From Blastocatellia bacterium (GTDB lineage Bacteria > Acidobacteriota > Blastocatellia > UBA7656 > JADIYM01), in assembly GCA_016705245.1 (NCBI GenBank), contig JADIYM010000009.1, positions 209,924-273,923 on the forward strand: DNA of 64,000 nucleotides, written 5' to 3'. The notes under the pieces are model-generated. The model searched no databases and was not told the DNA's origin. It saw only the letters and a list, made by a program, of their open reading frames with translations. The position numbers and the translations under genes are program-made. Of the stretch, positions 1-8,785 are shown in pieces (the stretch's first letter is position 1; each line of letters begins with the position of its first letter).

Positions 1-1026
1 GCGAGACCTCCCGGCGTGAACTTCACGCGGTCGACGCGCGGGGCGCCCACGCCGCTCTGGACTCGACACGTTCACTCTGTAGCCGAGGCCGCCGCCGCGG
101 CCCGTGATGTCGCGGACCGCGAGAAAATACGTGCCAGTGCCCGGGAGCACGATGTTGAAGCGCGTGTCGAGGCTGCCGGAGCTCTCGTCGTCGTCAGACG
201 CAAAGATCCGCCTACCCGATCCGTCGAACAGGTCGACGACGGCGTCGAGCGACCCCGAGAAAACCGCCGCGTCGATGTCGACGATCAGCGTCGTGCCCCC
301 GGTTCCCTGGAACCGGAAGAAGTCGATGTCGTTTTCGTTCCCGGCGCTGCCGGTGGCGAACGCCGGAAGGGTCAGCGGGTCGGCAAGGCCAAGGCTGTCG
401 TTCGGCTCCTGCTCGACGGCGTCGGGCCCGTTCGCCACCGTGACGTTGAGCACGTAGACGTGGCCCTCACTGCCGGCGCCCGTGGCGTCCTGCACGCAGA
501 CGAAATAGAAGCCGGTGTAGGACGCGGTGAACCGCGCGAACGAATCCACGGAGCCTGGAACGCCGTTGTCGTTCTCGATCACGACCGTGGCGCCATCGTC
601 TTCGAACACGATGACGAACGGGTCGAGGAGGCTGCCGAAGACGCGGTCGGCGATGACTTCGACGCGCACGGGATCGCCCGCCGTGACGGGAAACGCGAAA
701 CAGTCGCCAATATCCGCGGGGCTCGAGATGGTGCCGCGCGCGTTGAAGGGCACGTCGCCGACGGCCTGCGGGCTGCTGTCGTTCGGCTCGACCTCGCTGA
801 CGTCGCCGGCGCCGGTGCCCGCGGCGAGCACCTCGTCGTCGCCGGACGGTCGACGTACCGGCTGGAGCACGGGTAACGCGACGTGTGGCTTCGCGTCTCG
901 TGCGCCGAGCTTCGTCGTCGCATCTCCGGACGCGTCCGGTCCACTCCGCGCCACACCCGTCGCCGCGAGCGAAAGGGTGAGCGCCGCTACGAGACTCGCC
1001 GTCGTGAAGACACGTGCCGTTCGCAT
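1..1026 (-). CDS. Secreted protein with two pre-peptidase C-terminal (PPC) domains, 3'-truncated by the window edge
   Basis: The minus-strand frame is open from ATG at 1026 to the window edge (342 codons), so the C-terminus is missing. A GGAGG ribosome site lies about 10 bases before the ATG. Residues 1-25 form a signal peptide (MRTARVFTTASLVAALTLSL). Two beta-sandwich modules each start with a PPC hallmark: SEVEPNDSSPQA near residue 77 and EQEPNDSLGLAD near residue 202. Each continues with a D-x-D-x-F/C-type core (ADIGDCFAF; ENDIDFFRF) and a Y-x-hydrophobic-x-V end strand. PPC domains are usually found next to secreted peptidases and assist secretion or folding. No catalytic domain is visible in the part present, so the enzymatic role, if any, is unknown. 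The plus-strand frames over this stretch are shadows. Confidence 0.85.
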   Translation of the reverse strand, partial: MRTARVFTTASLVAALTLSLAATGVARSGPDASGDATTKLGARDAKPHVALPVLQPVRRPSGDDEVLAAGTGAGDVSEVEPNDSSPQAVGDVPFNARGTISSPADIGDCFAFPVTAGDPVRVEVIADRVFGSLLDPFVIVFEDDGATVVIENDNGVPGSVDSFARFTASYTGFYFVCVQDATGAGSEGHVYVLNVTVANGPDAVEQEPNDSLGLADPLTLPAFATGSAGNENDIDFFRFQGTGGTTLIVDIDAAVFSGSLDAVVDLFDGSGRRIFASDDDESSGSLDTRFNIVLPGTGTYFLAVRDITGRGGGLGYRVNVSSPERRGRPARRPREVHAGRSR

Positions 1027-1170
1027 TGTTCGATTCCTCCTCGAGGGCGCGATCCTACGCCTTCTTCGCGGGAGCCGAAAGCGAAGGAGCAACTCGCGAG
1101 CGGTCTCGAGCCGTAGCACATCATCATTCATCTGCGGACTGTTCGACACGGTCGTTGGTAACATTGCGGA

Positions 1171-1746
1171 ATGACTACCGAGCCGACCCGTGCCGACGCC
1201 GAAGCGCTCCTCTTCGAGTTCACCCTGTCCGACGCGCTGCGCAAGCACGGGCGCGCCGTCGAGGTCGCCATGCGCGCCTACGCCGGCTGGTACGGCGTGA
1301 CGGACCCGGCCGAAATCGAACGCTGGGGGATCGTCGGCCTGCTGCACGACTTCGACTATGAGCGCCATCCGACCGAGGAGACGCACCTTCACCTCGGCTG
1401 TCCGATCCTGCGCGATCGGGGCTACCCGGAGGAGATCGTCGAGGCGATCGCCTCGCACGCCGACTACATGAACATCGCGCGGGACACGCCGCTCAAGAAG
1501 GCGATTTATGCGTGCGACGAGCTGGTCGGGTTCATCGGCGCGTGCGTCAAGGTGCGTCCGACGAAGAAGCTCGCGGACCTGCCCGTCGAGTCGGTCGTGA
1601 AGAAGCTGAAGGACAAGGCGTTCGCGCGGTCGGTGGATCGGTCGTACGTGTATGGCGGCGCCGAAGCGATCGGCCGTCCACTTGCCGATCACGTTTCATT
1701 TCTGATCGAGGCGCTGAAACCGGCCGCGGACGAGATCGGGCTGTAG
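1171..1746 (+). CDS. HD-domain phosphohydrolase
   Basis: This 191-residue protein has the HD superfamily pattern. A first conserved His is near RKHGRAVEVAMRAYA (residue 26), followed by the metal-binding HD doublet in GLLHDFDYERHPTEE (residues 56-70), a later His in EAIASHADYMN, and a D in the helix KAIYACDELVGF. The family binds divalent metal and hydrolyses phosphate esters, often of nucleotides. Single-domain stand-alone forms like this are common and mostly uncharacterised; the substrate cannot be read from the sequence. ATG 1171 is chosen because it opens directly into the conserved N-terminal helix. The gene is monocistronic, separated from the divergent PPC gene by 144 bases. Confidence 0.8.
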   Translation: MTTEPTRADAEALLFEFTLSDALRKHGRAVEVAMRAYAGWYGVTDPAEIERWGIVGLLHDFDYERHPTEETHLHLGCPILRDRGYPEEIVEAIASHADYMNIARDTPLKKAIYACDELVGFIGACVKVRPTKKLADLPVESVVKKLKDKAFARSVDRSYVYGGAEAIGRPLADHVSFLIEALKPAADEIGL

Positions 1747-1855
1747 CCGGACAGGCCGCCGATGATCGCGGATCGGGCCTGCTCCACACGCCTCAGCGTC
1801 GACGATGCCTCGGTCAGTGCCTTTCCATTGGCGCGTGGGGCGGCCTTGCGGGGTG

Positions 1856-1964
1856 GCGCCGCGATTGCGCCTTTGCGAGACCCTTGCGTCTTTGCGGGAA
1901 ACCGGCGTGCGGTGTGGTTTCTCGCAAATGCGCGAAGGTTACGCAAAGACGCAAAGGCCGGATT
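1856..1964. repeat. Palindromic repeat, family D (TTTGCG-type), copy 1
   Basis: Imperfect inverted repeat built from degenerate 9-mers of the gcctttgcg / cgcaaaggc type, with arms running toward each other around 1905. It resembles copies at 2695-2789, 3700-3740, 10550-10660 and 29881-29986. It lies just after the HD-domain gene and may act as a transcription or RNA-stability element. No coding potential is evident. Confidence 0.75.
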
Positions 1965-1976
1965 GGGGTTCCCGGT

Positions 1977-2094
1977 CCCCGTTTTTCGAGCCGCGAGCGG
2001 TAGCGAGCGTCCCACGGACGGTGGCTCAAACCGCAGACTCGTCGTCGCGGAAGGACGGAAGTGATCGGAAGCGCTCGCGGCTCGAAAAACGGGA
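1977..2094. repeat. REPIN-like element, family A, copy 1
   Basis: The left arm begins ccccgtttttcgagccgcga and is followed by gcggtagcgagcgtcccacg. The right arm is shortened and ends gctcgcggctcgaaaaacgg. It is the same element that brackets the RAYT gene at 12216-12755. With the family D copy it fills the 442-base gap between the HD and VOC genes. Confidence 0.85.
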
Positions 2095-2188
2095 GCGTTG
2101 ACCACACGCATCGTGCACTGCCGGGCAGGACGCTCGGCCAGGCCCCTTACCCCATACCTCGAGCCGCGAACTGGTCCGAGACGTGGTC

Positions 2189-2551
2189 CTACAACTCCTG
2201 GCCGAACATGATCCGGTGGCCCTCCGGCGTGCGGACACCGAACTCGCGCATTCCCCACGGCTTGCTGGCGAGTGGTTGGGTGAGGGCGACCCCGTTGGCC
2301 ACGAGGTCGGCGTAGAGCTCGTCGACGCCCTCGACCGTGACGTAGACATAGTAGGAGTGGTCGCCGGTCTCGTGGGCCGGCATCGCGTCGGTGCATTCGC
2401 CGAGCATCACCCGGAACGAACCGCGCGACAGAAACGCCCAGCCCGGGACAGTGAAGTCGATCGCCATGCCCAGAACTCGCGTGTAGTAGTCGACCGACGT
2501 CGCGAGATCCCGAACCGCAAGCACGCATCGGACATTAGTCAGCTCAGCCAC
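2189..2551 (-). CDS. VOC (glyoxalase/bleomycin-resistance) family protein
   Basis: This 120-residue protein has the vicinal oxygen chelate fold: VRDLATSVDYYTRVLGMAID at residues 13-32 is the classic first beta-alpha-beta module, and EFGVRTPEGHRIMFGQ near the C-terminus is the second. The family covers glyoxalases, dioxygenases and antibiotic-binding proteins, so substrate is not predictable. GTG at 2551 is chosen because it has AAGGAGA six bases upstream and opens straight into the fold. The frame stays open further upstream but that part is unrelated repeat DNA. The gene stands alone between repeat elements. Confidence 0.85.
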   Translation of the reverse strand: MAELTNVRCVLAVRDLATSVDYYTRVLGMAIDFTVPGWAFLSRGSFRVMLGECTDAMPAHETGDHSYYVYVTVEGVDELYADLVANGVALTQPLASKPWGMREFGVRTPEGHRIMFGQEL

Positions 2552-2694
2552 GTTTCTCTCCTTCTGAATCTGTGTCCACCGGTGTTCATCTGTGGACCGT
2601 GCCCATGGTGCCATCTCCGCAATCAATCGAGGCATTGTAAACGCATCAACGGATGCCTCCCGACGAGCCGACGGACTGGCGCGATACTCGATCG

Positions 2695-2789
2695 CCTGCG
2701 GCTCTGCGAGTCCTTTGCGTCTCTGCGAGAAAAGCGCCCTCGCGTGGCGAGTTTCTCGCAAAGACGCCTAGGACTCGCAATGGCGCAAG
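2695..2789. repeat. Palindromic repeat, family D, copy 2
   Basis: The left arm ctgcgagtcctttgcgtctc and the right arm gtttctcgcaaagacgccta form an imperfect hairpin centred near 2742. It occupies the space between two minus-strand genes. Confidence 0.75.
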
Positions 2790-2819
2790 TAGAAGGATCA
2801 GGAGACGATCGAACCCGCT

Positions 2820-3590
2820 CTAGTGCACGATGCAGGCGTTGTTCCAGGTCACGATCTCGCCCGTCACCAGATTCACGTGACCCTCGACGCAGAGGTTCTT
2901 CCCCGCGTCGACGATGCCTCGACCAAGCATGTACGGGTAACCGTCGATCCGGGGCACGTTCCCGGGCACGTAGAACGCGAGTCGCACATTGTCGAGGTCC
3001 CTGGTTCCGGCTTTCGTCCGGAAGGCCTCGAGCGCAGCCGCGTGGTTCGGGAAGGCAAGCTTCGCGGCCGGCTTCACCAACGAGATCCCCGAGAAGAACA
3101 CACTCTTGTCGATCGCCAGGGCGACTTCGGATTCGTCGAAAAGGTGATCCCTCTTGATCGGCAGGTGTCGGTAGGCGCTCTCCGATTCGTACAGCACAAT
3201 CACAATCTGGTCGTGTGCCTCGATGGCCGCCCAGTCGAACTTCACGGTGTATTCCACCCTGAAGGAGAGCCCGCTTACCCACCCGCACTCGACGTCATAT
3301 TTCCTGACCACGACGTGGGAATCGAAATGCGCTCGATCCATCCGATTCCTCTTCAGGAATTGGCTCTTCCATATTTCGAAGTACGCGTCACGCCTCGCAC
3401 GTGCATCCCGGCAAAGGGCCTCGGCGTCGCCGCCGGCCGCTGACGAACTGGATGGCGGCGCTCCGTGAGTCAGGACGTCGTCGGTTTTCATCGTCGGAAT
3501 CCCGTCGCTCTGCTGGGCGAGCGCTGGAATTGAGCCGAACATCAGGACGACGACCGCACACCGGACGATCGACAGTGAATAACATCGCAT
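2820..3590 (-). CDS. Secreted protein of unknown function
   Basis: The protein has 256 residues. ATG 3590 is chosen because it starts a clear signal peptide (MRCYSLSIVRCAVVVLMFGS...ALAQQ, cleavage near residue 26); longer in-frame extensions run into repeat DNA. The mature part has a low-complexity linker rich in Ser and Ala (residues 45-55), then a globular region with paired Cys (ECGWVSG) and a C-terminal segment, KNLCVEGHVNLVTGEIVTWN, that ends NACIVH. No family is recognised. Even Cys spacing and export suggest disulphides in the periplasm. Its upstream region holds repeat elements and no neighbour in an operon. Confidence 0.7.
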   Translation of the reverse strand: MRCYSLSIVRCAVVVLMFGSIPALAQQSDGIPTMKTDDVLTHGAPPSSSSAAGGDAEALCRDARARRDAYFEIWKSQFLKRNRMDRAHFDSHVVVRKYDVECGWVSGLSFRVEYTVKFDWAAIEAHDQIVIVLYESESAYRHLPIKRDHLFDESEVALAIDKSVFFSGISLVKPAAKLAFPNHAAALEAFRTKAGTRDLDNVRLAFYVPGNVPRIDGYPYMLGRGIVDAGKNLCVEGHVNLVTGEIVTWNNACIVH

Positions 3591-3699
3591 CGATTGTCTC
3601 CGATCCAGATTGGGGCCGTTGATCGAGCGCCCATCGAGTGAGCGAAGTGTATGCCGGGGCCCCTTCGATGTCATCGTCTCGCAGCCTGACTGGCGTGGC

Positions 3700-3740
3700 G
3701 GATTTCCCGCAGAGACGCGAAGGTCTCGCAGAGTCGCACA
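3700..3740. repeat. Half copy of family D repeat
   Basis: Only one arm of the family D palindrome is present (tttcccgcagagacgcgaag and following). It lies in the 586-base gap 3591-4176, which otherwise holds two family A elements. A 31-codon GTG frame at 3765-3860 there is not supported as a gene. Confidence 0.6.
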
Positions 3741-3904
3741 GATGCCGACAGCCATCTCGTCATCGTGAGCTGGTTGACGACGCTGGCTTCGCCGGTCCTG
3801 CTGCTCGCCTACGGAGCCGTCGTGGCGAGCCGCTGGATGTACCGGAGCCCCGCGCGGTAACTGAGAAGTCGGCAACTCCCGTGTGGCAAATCGCCCGCAA
3901 CCAC

Positions 3905-4041
3905 AGAACCGCGAGCGGTAGCGAGCGGCCTGCGGACAGTTCCTGAAATCGCACGCTCGTAGTTGCGGAAGGATAGAAGTGATCGGAACCGGTCGACTGT
4001 CCGTAGGACGCTCGCTACCGCTTGCGGCTCATAAAACGGGG
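3905..4041. repeat. REPIN-like element, family A, copy 2 (diverged)
   Basis: The left arm accgcgagcggtagcgagcg and the right arm cgctcgctaccgcttgcggc enclose a spacer holding the family-typical tgaaatcgca and gttgcggaaggatagaagtg blocks. Substitutions show that it is an older copy. Confidence 0.8.
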
Positions 4042-4084
4042 ACAACCCTCATCTTGCACTACCAGGCAGGACGCTCCGCTGGGT

Positions 4085-4160
4085 CCCCGTTCCTTGAGCC
4101 GCGAGCAGTAGCGAGCGTCCCACGGACGGTGCCTGAAATCGCAGACTCGTCGTTTCCATG
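4085..4160. repeat. REPIN-like element, family A, copy 3 (left half only)
   Basis: It begins ccccgttccttgagccgcga and carries gcgagcgtcccacggacggt plus half of the spacer. The right arm is missing and the sequence runs into the end of the MerR/TPR gene. Confidence 0.75.
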
Positions 4161-4176
4161 AATCCGACGGCGCGGA

Positions 4177-5001
4177 CTATTGTGAGAGTGCGCGAACGAT
4201 CTTCAGGTGGCGAACGGCATCGGTGCGCTGGCCCAGCTGCTCGAAAAGCTTCGCGATCTGGAGGTGTGTTTCGATCGAGTCCGCGTCCTGTGCAAGCGCA
4301 TTCTGGTAGGCCGACAACGCCGGTGTGCGCTTTCCCTGCCCCTCGAGCAGAACACCCAGGTTGAACCACGCGACGTGGTCGTCCGGCGCCGCCTCGAGCG
4401 CCTTGCGATAATGCTCCTCGGCCTCCCCGAGCTTCCCGTCCTCGTGCAGGAGGCGGCCGAGATTGACGTGTGCGTCCACATGCTGCGGGTCGAGCTCGAT
4501 GGCCCGACGATACGCCGTCTCCGCATTCGCGCTCGACGTCATCTCGAAACGCGCTCCAACCTCGAACCACTCCTCGGCGGATTCAGTTTCCCGAGCGGAC
4601 TGTTTCGTCGCGCGCTCGAGAATAGGCGTGACGCCCGCCGACAGCTCCTTCACGTCGAAGTCGAACAACGTCTGACCACACTCCGGATCGAACGGCTGCG
4701 ACCCGTCGCGCACGACGATTCGCGTACCGTCAGCGTGGATCGCAATTCCCGCGAGCGGTTGGCCGTCGGGTAGCGTCTCCCGAAGCCTGCGAAGCGCGCG
4801 CTTGATCCTGGAGGGCCTGATCCGTGCGTCGAGCAGGCCCTTGGCCGTCCGAAGCAGGACAATGTCCTGAAAGCTGAAGACGAAGTGGCGGCCGCTCCGC
4901 ACGGGCTGTGCGAAGCCTGCCGCCACAAACGACCGTATTCGGGATGGCGCCACGCCGAGTAACTCGGCGACTTCCGCCGAAGAATACCCCGTGCCGATCA
5001 T
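4177..5001 (-). CDS. MerR-type HTH protein with C-terminal TPR repeats, coupled to ku
   Basis: This 274-residue protein starts with a MerR-like winged helix: SSAEVAELLGVAPSRIRSFV (residues 7-26) is the recognition helix-turn-helix, and PSRIKRALRRLRETLPDG the following wing helix. From about residue 145 it has three to four TPR units (AETAYRRAIELDPQHVDAHV, AEEHYRKALEAAPDDHVAWF, ALSAYQNALAQDADSIETHL). The ATG overlaps the ku stop codon in an ATGA quadruplet, so the two are translationally coupled. MerR domains usually bind DNA as dimers; here the effector part is replaced by a protein-binding TPR solenoid. A role in regulating or scaffolding end joining is inferred from context only. Confidence 0.8.
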   Translation of the reverse strand: MIGTGYSSAEVAELLGVAPSRIRSFVAAGFAQPVRSGRHFVFSFQDIVLLRTAKGLLDARIRPSRIKRALRRLRETLPDGQPLAGIAIHADGTRIVVRDGSQPFDPECGQTLFDFDVKELSAGVTPILERATKQSARETESAEEWFEVGARFEMTSSANAETAYRRAIELDPQHVDAHVNLGRLLHEDGKLGEAEEHYRKALEAAPDDHVAWFNLGVLLEGQGKRTPALSAYQNALAQDADSIETHLQIAKLFEQLGQRTDAVRHLKIVRALSQ

Positions 5002-5849
5002 CCCTTCGCTGTCTTCTTGCTCTTTGCAGCGGCGGTCTGCGTTCGCCGTGCCCGCTTGGCGACTGGCGCGGCAGGCGCCTTCTTGCCAAGACTCGCCTTC
5101 AATGCGTCCATGAGATCGATGATCTGTGCCTGAGGCCTTTCTGAGTCGGCGACCTGGATCTCTTCGCCGGCGACCTTGCGGTCGATGTGCTCCTTGATCC
5201 GGTCGCGGACCTCGTCCTCGTAACGCGTCGGGTCAAACGACTCCACCGCAATCTGATCGATCAGCTGCAATGCGAGCTTGAGCTCCTGGTCCTTCACTTC
5301 GACCTTGCCGACGTCGATGTCGGCGGCCGAACGCACCTCGTCGGCATAATGAAGCTGCTGCATCACGAGACGGTCGTCCGCGGTTGGTCTCACCATCACG
5401 ATGAACTGCTTCCCGCGCGCCGCGTATTTGCCGATCGCAACCCGGCCGCTTTCGTGCATCGCCTTGGCCAGCAGCATGTACGGCTTGTCGCCGCCCTTGT
5501 CGGGCCCGAGGTAATAGACCTTGTCGTAGTAGACGGGGTCCACCTGGGCAACGGGCACGAATTCCGTGATCTCGATCGTCTGGCTCGCCTTCTCTTCGAG
5601 CTCCTTGAGCTCTTCGGGCGTAAACACGACGTAGCGATCCTTCGCGAATTCGTAACCCTTCACCATGTCGTCACGTTCGACGACCGTGTTCTCCTTGATG
5701 CAGACGTATTGCTGCTTGAGGCGCGATCCGTCCTTCTTGTGAAGAAGGTTGAACGAAATCGATCCTTTCGAGTCCGTTGCCGTGTAGAGCTTGATCGGAA
5801 TCGCGACCAGACCAAAGGAAACAGTTGCCGAGCCGATTGAGCGTGCCAT
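4998..5849 (-). CDS. ku: Ku DNA end-binding protein (non-homologous end joining)
   Basis: This 283-residue protein is a typical bacterial Ku. MARSIGSATVSFGLVAIPIK is the hallmark N-terminus, followed by the beta-barrel core (SFNLLHKKDGSRLKQQYVCI; VYYDKVYYLGPDKGGDKPYM) and the SxDP-type end of the core (AVESFDPTRYEDEVRDRIKE). The C-terminal tail (residues 255-283) is Lys/Ala/Arg rich, as seen in Ku proteins whose tails bind DNA. Ku forms a ring homodimer on double-strand ends and recruits LigD, whose gene is divergently transcribed 225 bases away. ATG 5849 starts the conserved sequence exactly; upstream in-frame codons are not Ku-like. Confidence 0.97.
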   Translation of the reverse strand: MARSIGSATVSFGLVAIPIKLYTATDSKGSISFNLLHKKDGSRLKQQYVCIKENTVVERDDMVKGYEFAKDRYVVFTPEELKELEEKASQTIEITEFVPVAQVDPVYYDKVYYLGPDKGGDKPYMLLAKAMHESGRVAIGKYAARGKQFIVMVRPTADDRLVMQQLHYADEVRSAADIDVGKVEVKDQELKLALQLIDQIAVESFDPTRYEDEVRDRIKEHIDRKVAGEEIQVADSERPQAQIIDLMDALKASLGKKAPAAPVAKRARRTQTAAAKSKKTAKG

Positions 5850-6074
5850 GTGCGTACTCCAGTGACGAGCGTGAGCGACAGGCAGTCCGTGTGCCGTACG
5901 AACCGTGACGGTTCGCGTCGCTCCGGGAAGTAAAGTGCTTGAACTGTGCCTGGTGTCGGCGATGCTCCACATGCCGACGGGCGAGCTGCTGTAACGTCAT
6001 CGGGAAATGCGGTATGCATGGTGAGCCGGATTCGCGGTGCGTTGCAAGTACTAATTTCGAAAAGGTTTGGAGCA

Positions 6075-8570
6075 ATGGCTGAGCGCAAGGACAGACTCGA
6101 GACCTACCGCGCCAAGCGCCGGCCCGGCGCCACACCCGAGCCCTTCTCCGCCGTCTCATCGAAGGACACGCACCTGTTCGTCGTACACAAGCATTCGGCA
6201 ACACGACTTCACTTCGATTTTCGACTCGAATGGGACGGTGTCCTGATGTCGTGGGCCGTGCCCAAGGGACCGTCGTACGATCCGAACGAGAAGCGCTTCG
6301 CGGCCCAGACCGAGGATCATCCGGTCGATTACGCCGACTTCGAGGGAGTCATCCCCGCCGGCAACTACGGCGCCGGCGAGATCATCGTGTGGGACCGCGG
6401 AAAGTGGACCCCGCTCGAGGACTTCGACGAAGGACTCCGGAAGGGGAAGCTGCTCTTCTCACTCGACGGATACAAACTCCGCGGCGTCTGGACGCTCGTG
6501 CGACTCAAGAACTCGAAAACGGAATGGCTGCTCATCAAGCACAAGGACGAATATTCGGGCTCTCCCGAGCCTCCTGACGAGTCGGTTCTGAGCGGTCTGC
6601 GTGTCGAGGAGCTGCGCGCGGGCAGCAAGCGCGCCGGCCAGATTCGCAGGAAACTCGCCAAGCTGCACGCGCCCAAAGATCGGGTCGATCCGTCGAAGGT
6701 CGCCATCATGCTCGCGGAGGTCGCCGACAAACCGTTCACCGCCGAGGGATGGATTTTCGAGATCAAATACGACGGGTATCGGCTGATCGTGTCGGCAAGT
6801 CGAGGCGTGCCGCAGCTGTTCTACAGGCGCGGTAGCAATGCTACGGCGCTTTTTCCCGAGATCGCGCGCGCGCTCGGCAAGCTGCCGTTCGAGTCGATCG
6901 TCCTCGACGGCGAAGTCGTCGTCAACGACGAGCAGCACCGGCCGAGTTTCCAGCGACTGCAGCAGCGCGCGCAGCTTTCCCGCGCCCGTGACATCGAGCG
7001 AGCCGCCATCGAATTTCCGGCCATACTGCACGTCTTCGATCTGCTCGGTTTCGAGGACTACGACCTGCGCTCGTTGCCGCTCGTGACGCGCAAGCAGCTG
7101 CTTCGCGACGTGCTGCCGACCGCGGGGCCCGTGCGCTACGTCGATCACATCGAGCAACGTGGCGAAGACATGGCCGTTGCAGCAGAGCAGCTTGGGCTCG
7201 AGGGCATCATGGCGAAACGCGCCGGCTCGGCGTACGTCGGCAGGCGATCATCGGACTGGCTCAAGCTGCGGTTCGCGAAGAAGGGCGATTTCGCCATCGT
7301 CGGCTACACGGCGCCAAAAAGGGGGCGTGTCGGGATCGGCGCACTCCACCTCGGAGTGCGGGACGACGGAGGGTATCGATACGCAGGCAAAGTCGGTACC
7401 GGGTTTTCGGACCGCGACCTCGAGAGCCTTCGCGAACGACTGGAACCCGACAGGTCCACGAAGCCGTCTTTCACAGGATCGGTGCCCGCAGGCCGAGACC
7501 ACACGTGGGTCGAGCCGAAGCTGGTTGCGGAGGTTCGCTATCTGGAGCGAACAAACGACGGCCGATTGCGTCATCCGGTATTTTCGCGCCTTCGCAACGA
7601 CAAGAGCCCCGAGGAATGCACCGTGCAGTCGGCGCACGATCTGGCGCCCGACCCGCCGAAACGCATCGAGCAGTCGGTGCCGAAGGTTGCGGTCTCGAAT
7701 CTCGGCAAGGTCTTCTGGCCGGACGAGGGGTACACGAAGGGCGACCTGATCGAGTATTACCGCGGAATTTCGCCGTGGCTTCTGACCTATCTCCGCGGCC
7801 GTCCGGTGGTCATGGTGCGTTACCCGGATGGCATCAACGGCAAGAACTTCTTTCAGAAGGACGCACCGCCGTCAGCACCGGAGTGGCTGCCGCGAAAGCG
7901 CATCTGGAGCGAGGGTTCGTCGCGCGACATCGACTACTTCATCTGCGACAACGAAGAGGGGCTCGTTTATCTCGCCAACCTCGGGACGATCCCGCTGCAC
8001 GTCTGGGCGAGCCGCGTCGATTCGCTCGAGCGGCCGGACTGGTGCGTGCTCGATCTCGATCCGAAGGGCGCGCCGTTTGGGGACGTGGTCACGATCGCGC
8101 GTGCGATCCGAACGCTGTGCGACGAGATCGGGCTGCCGTCGTATCCGAAAACCTCGGGCTCGACCGGGCTGCACGTGCTGATACCGCTCGGGCGTCAACT
8201 CACTTTTGATCAGGGCAGACAATTGAGCGAGTTTCTTGCGACGGTCATCGTCAAGCGGCTGCCGGACATCGCGACGGTCGAGCGTGCGATACCGAAGCGC
8301 AAGGGCCGCGTCTACGTGGACTTTCTTCAGAACGGCCACGGGAAGCTCATCGTTGCGCCGTATTCGGTGCGGCCGATGCCGGGTGCTACCGTGTCGACGC
8401 CGCTTGGCTGGAACGAGGTGAAGCGCGGGCTCGATCCCACCAAGTTTACGATCAGGACCGTGCCTGCGCGCCTCAAGCGAAGGAAGGGCGATCCAATGGC
8501 GACGGTCGTGGACGAATCACCCGACCTGCTGGGTGCGGTCGAGCGGCTGTCGACGATCCTCTCCGATTGA
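6075..8570 (+). CDS. ligD: Multifunctional ATP-dependent DNA ligase LigD (PE-LIG-POL)
   Basis: The protein has 831 residues and three domains in the order phosphoesterase, ligase, polymerase. The 3'-phosphoesterase (about residues 30-160) shows FVVHKHSATRLHFDFRLEWD. The ligase has the nucleotidyl-transferase motif EIKYDGYR near residue 228, whose Lys is adenylated, and the later motifs IVLDGEVVV and GIMAKR. The primase-like polymerase starts near residue 540 (NLGKVFWPDEGYTKGDLIEY) with catalytic acidic residues in VLDLDPK. Together with Ku it seals double-strand breaks; the polymerase fills gaps with ribonucleotides. ATG 6075 has GGAG upstream and opens on MAERKDRLETY. The 225-base gap to ku presumably carries divergent promoters. 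Confidence 0.97.
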   Translation: MAERKDRLETYRAKRRPGATPEPFSAVSSKDTHLFVVHKHSATRLHFDFRLEWDGVLMSWAVPKGPSYDPNEKRFAAQTEDHPVDYADFEGVIPAGNYGAGEIIVWDRGKWTPLEDFDEGLRKGKLLFSLDGYKLRGVWTLVRLKNSKTEWLLIKHKDEYSGSPEPPDESVLSGLRVEELRAGSKRAGQIRRKLAKLHAPKDRVDPSKVAIMLAEVADKPFTAEGWIFEIKYDGYRLIVSASRGVPQLFYRRGSNATALFPEIARALGKLPFESIVLDGEVVVNDEQHRPSFQRLQQRAQLSRARDIERAAIEFPAILHVFDLLGFEDYDLRSLPLVTRKQLLRDVLPTAGPVRYVDHIEQRGEDMAVAAEQLGLEGIMAKRAGSAYVGRRSSDWLKLRFAKKGDFAIVGYTAPKRGRVGIGALHLGVRDDGGYRYAGKVGTGFSDRDLESLRERLEPDRSTKPSFTGSVPAGRDHTWVEPKLVAEVRYLERTNDGRLRHPVFSRLRNDKSPEECTVQSAHDLAPDPPKRIEQSVPKVAVSNLGKVFWPDEGYTKGDLIEYYRGISPWLLTYLRGRPVVMVRYPDGINGKNFFQKDAPPSAPEWLPRKRIWSEGSSRDIDYFICDNEEGLVYLANLGTIPLHVWASRVDSLERPDWCVLDLDPKGAPFGDVVTIARAIRTLCDEIGLPSYPKTSGSTGLHVLIPLGRQLTFDQGRQLSEFLATVIVKRLPDIATVERAIPKRKGRVYVDFLQNGHGKLIVAPYSVRPMPGATVSTPLGWNEVKRGLDPTKFTIRTVPARLKRRKGDPMATVVDESPDLLGAVERLSTILSD

Positions 8571-8600
8571 GGCCTTCGTCGCGCGGTAGCAACTCTGGTG

Positions 8601-8692
8601 CCCTCTCTGTGACTCCGCGCCTTCGCGTCTCTGTGTGCGAAGCGGTTTCCGAGCTTCGCACAGAGAGGCACCGAGTCACCGAGACGCCGAGG
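8601..8692. repeat. Palindromic repeat, family E (CTCTGTG-type), copy 1
   Basis: Arms around ctctctgtgactccgcgcct and ccgagtcaccgagacgccga form an imperfect hairpin with a gtgcgaagcgg...cttcgcac inner stem. It lies between convergent genes ligD and the SDR gene, consistent with a bidirectional terminator. Confidence 0.75.
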
Positions 8693-8715
8693 AAATACCC
8701 AAACGATGCCGAGTT

Positions 8716-8785
8716 GTGTGACGACACCAGGCGCGGGCTAACGGAAAGGCTGACCCGAGCGCTACCGCGCCCGGTACTGATGCTC
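8716..8785. repeat. Palindromic repeat, family B, right half, overlapping a coding 3' end
   Basis: It carries gctgacccgagcgctaccgc and gcccggtactgatgc, identical to the right arm of the full copies at 16331-16444 and 52522-52635. The last seven codons of the adjacent SDR gene (EHQYRAR) are encoded inside this element, so the repeat has supplied the C-terminus and stop. Confidence 0.85.

Noticed and set aside
16..876. 286-residue plus-strand ORF at the window start
   Set aside because: Shadow of the minus-strand PPC-domain gene, which has a signal peptide and domain motifs.
3765..3860. 31-codon GTG frame encoding one hydrophobic segment
   Set aside because: No ribosome site and located between repeat fragments; could be a remnant, not supported as a gene.
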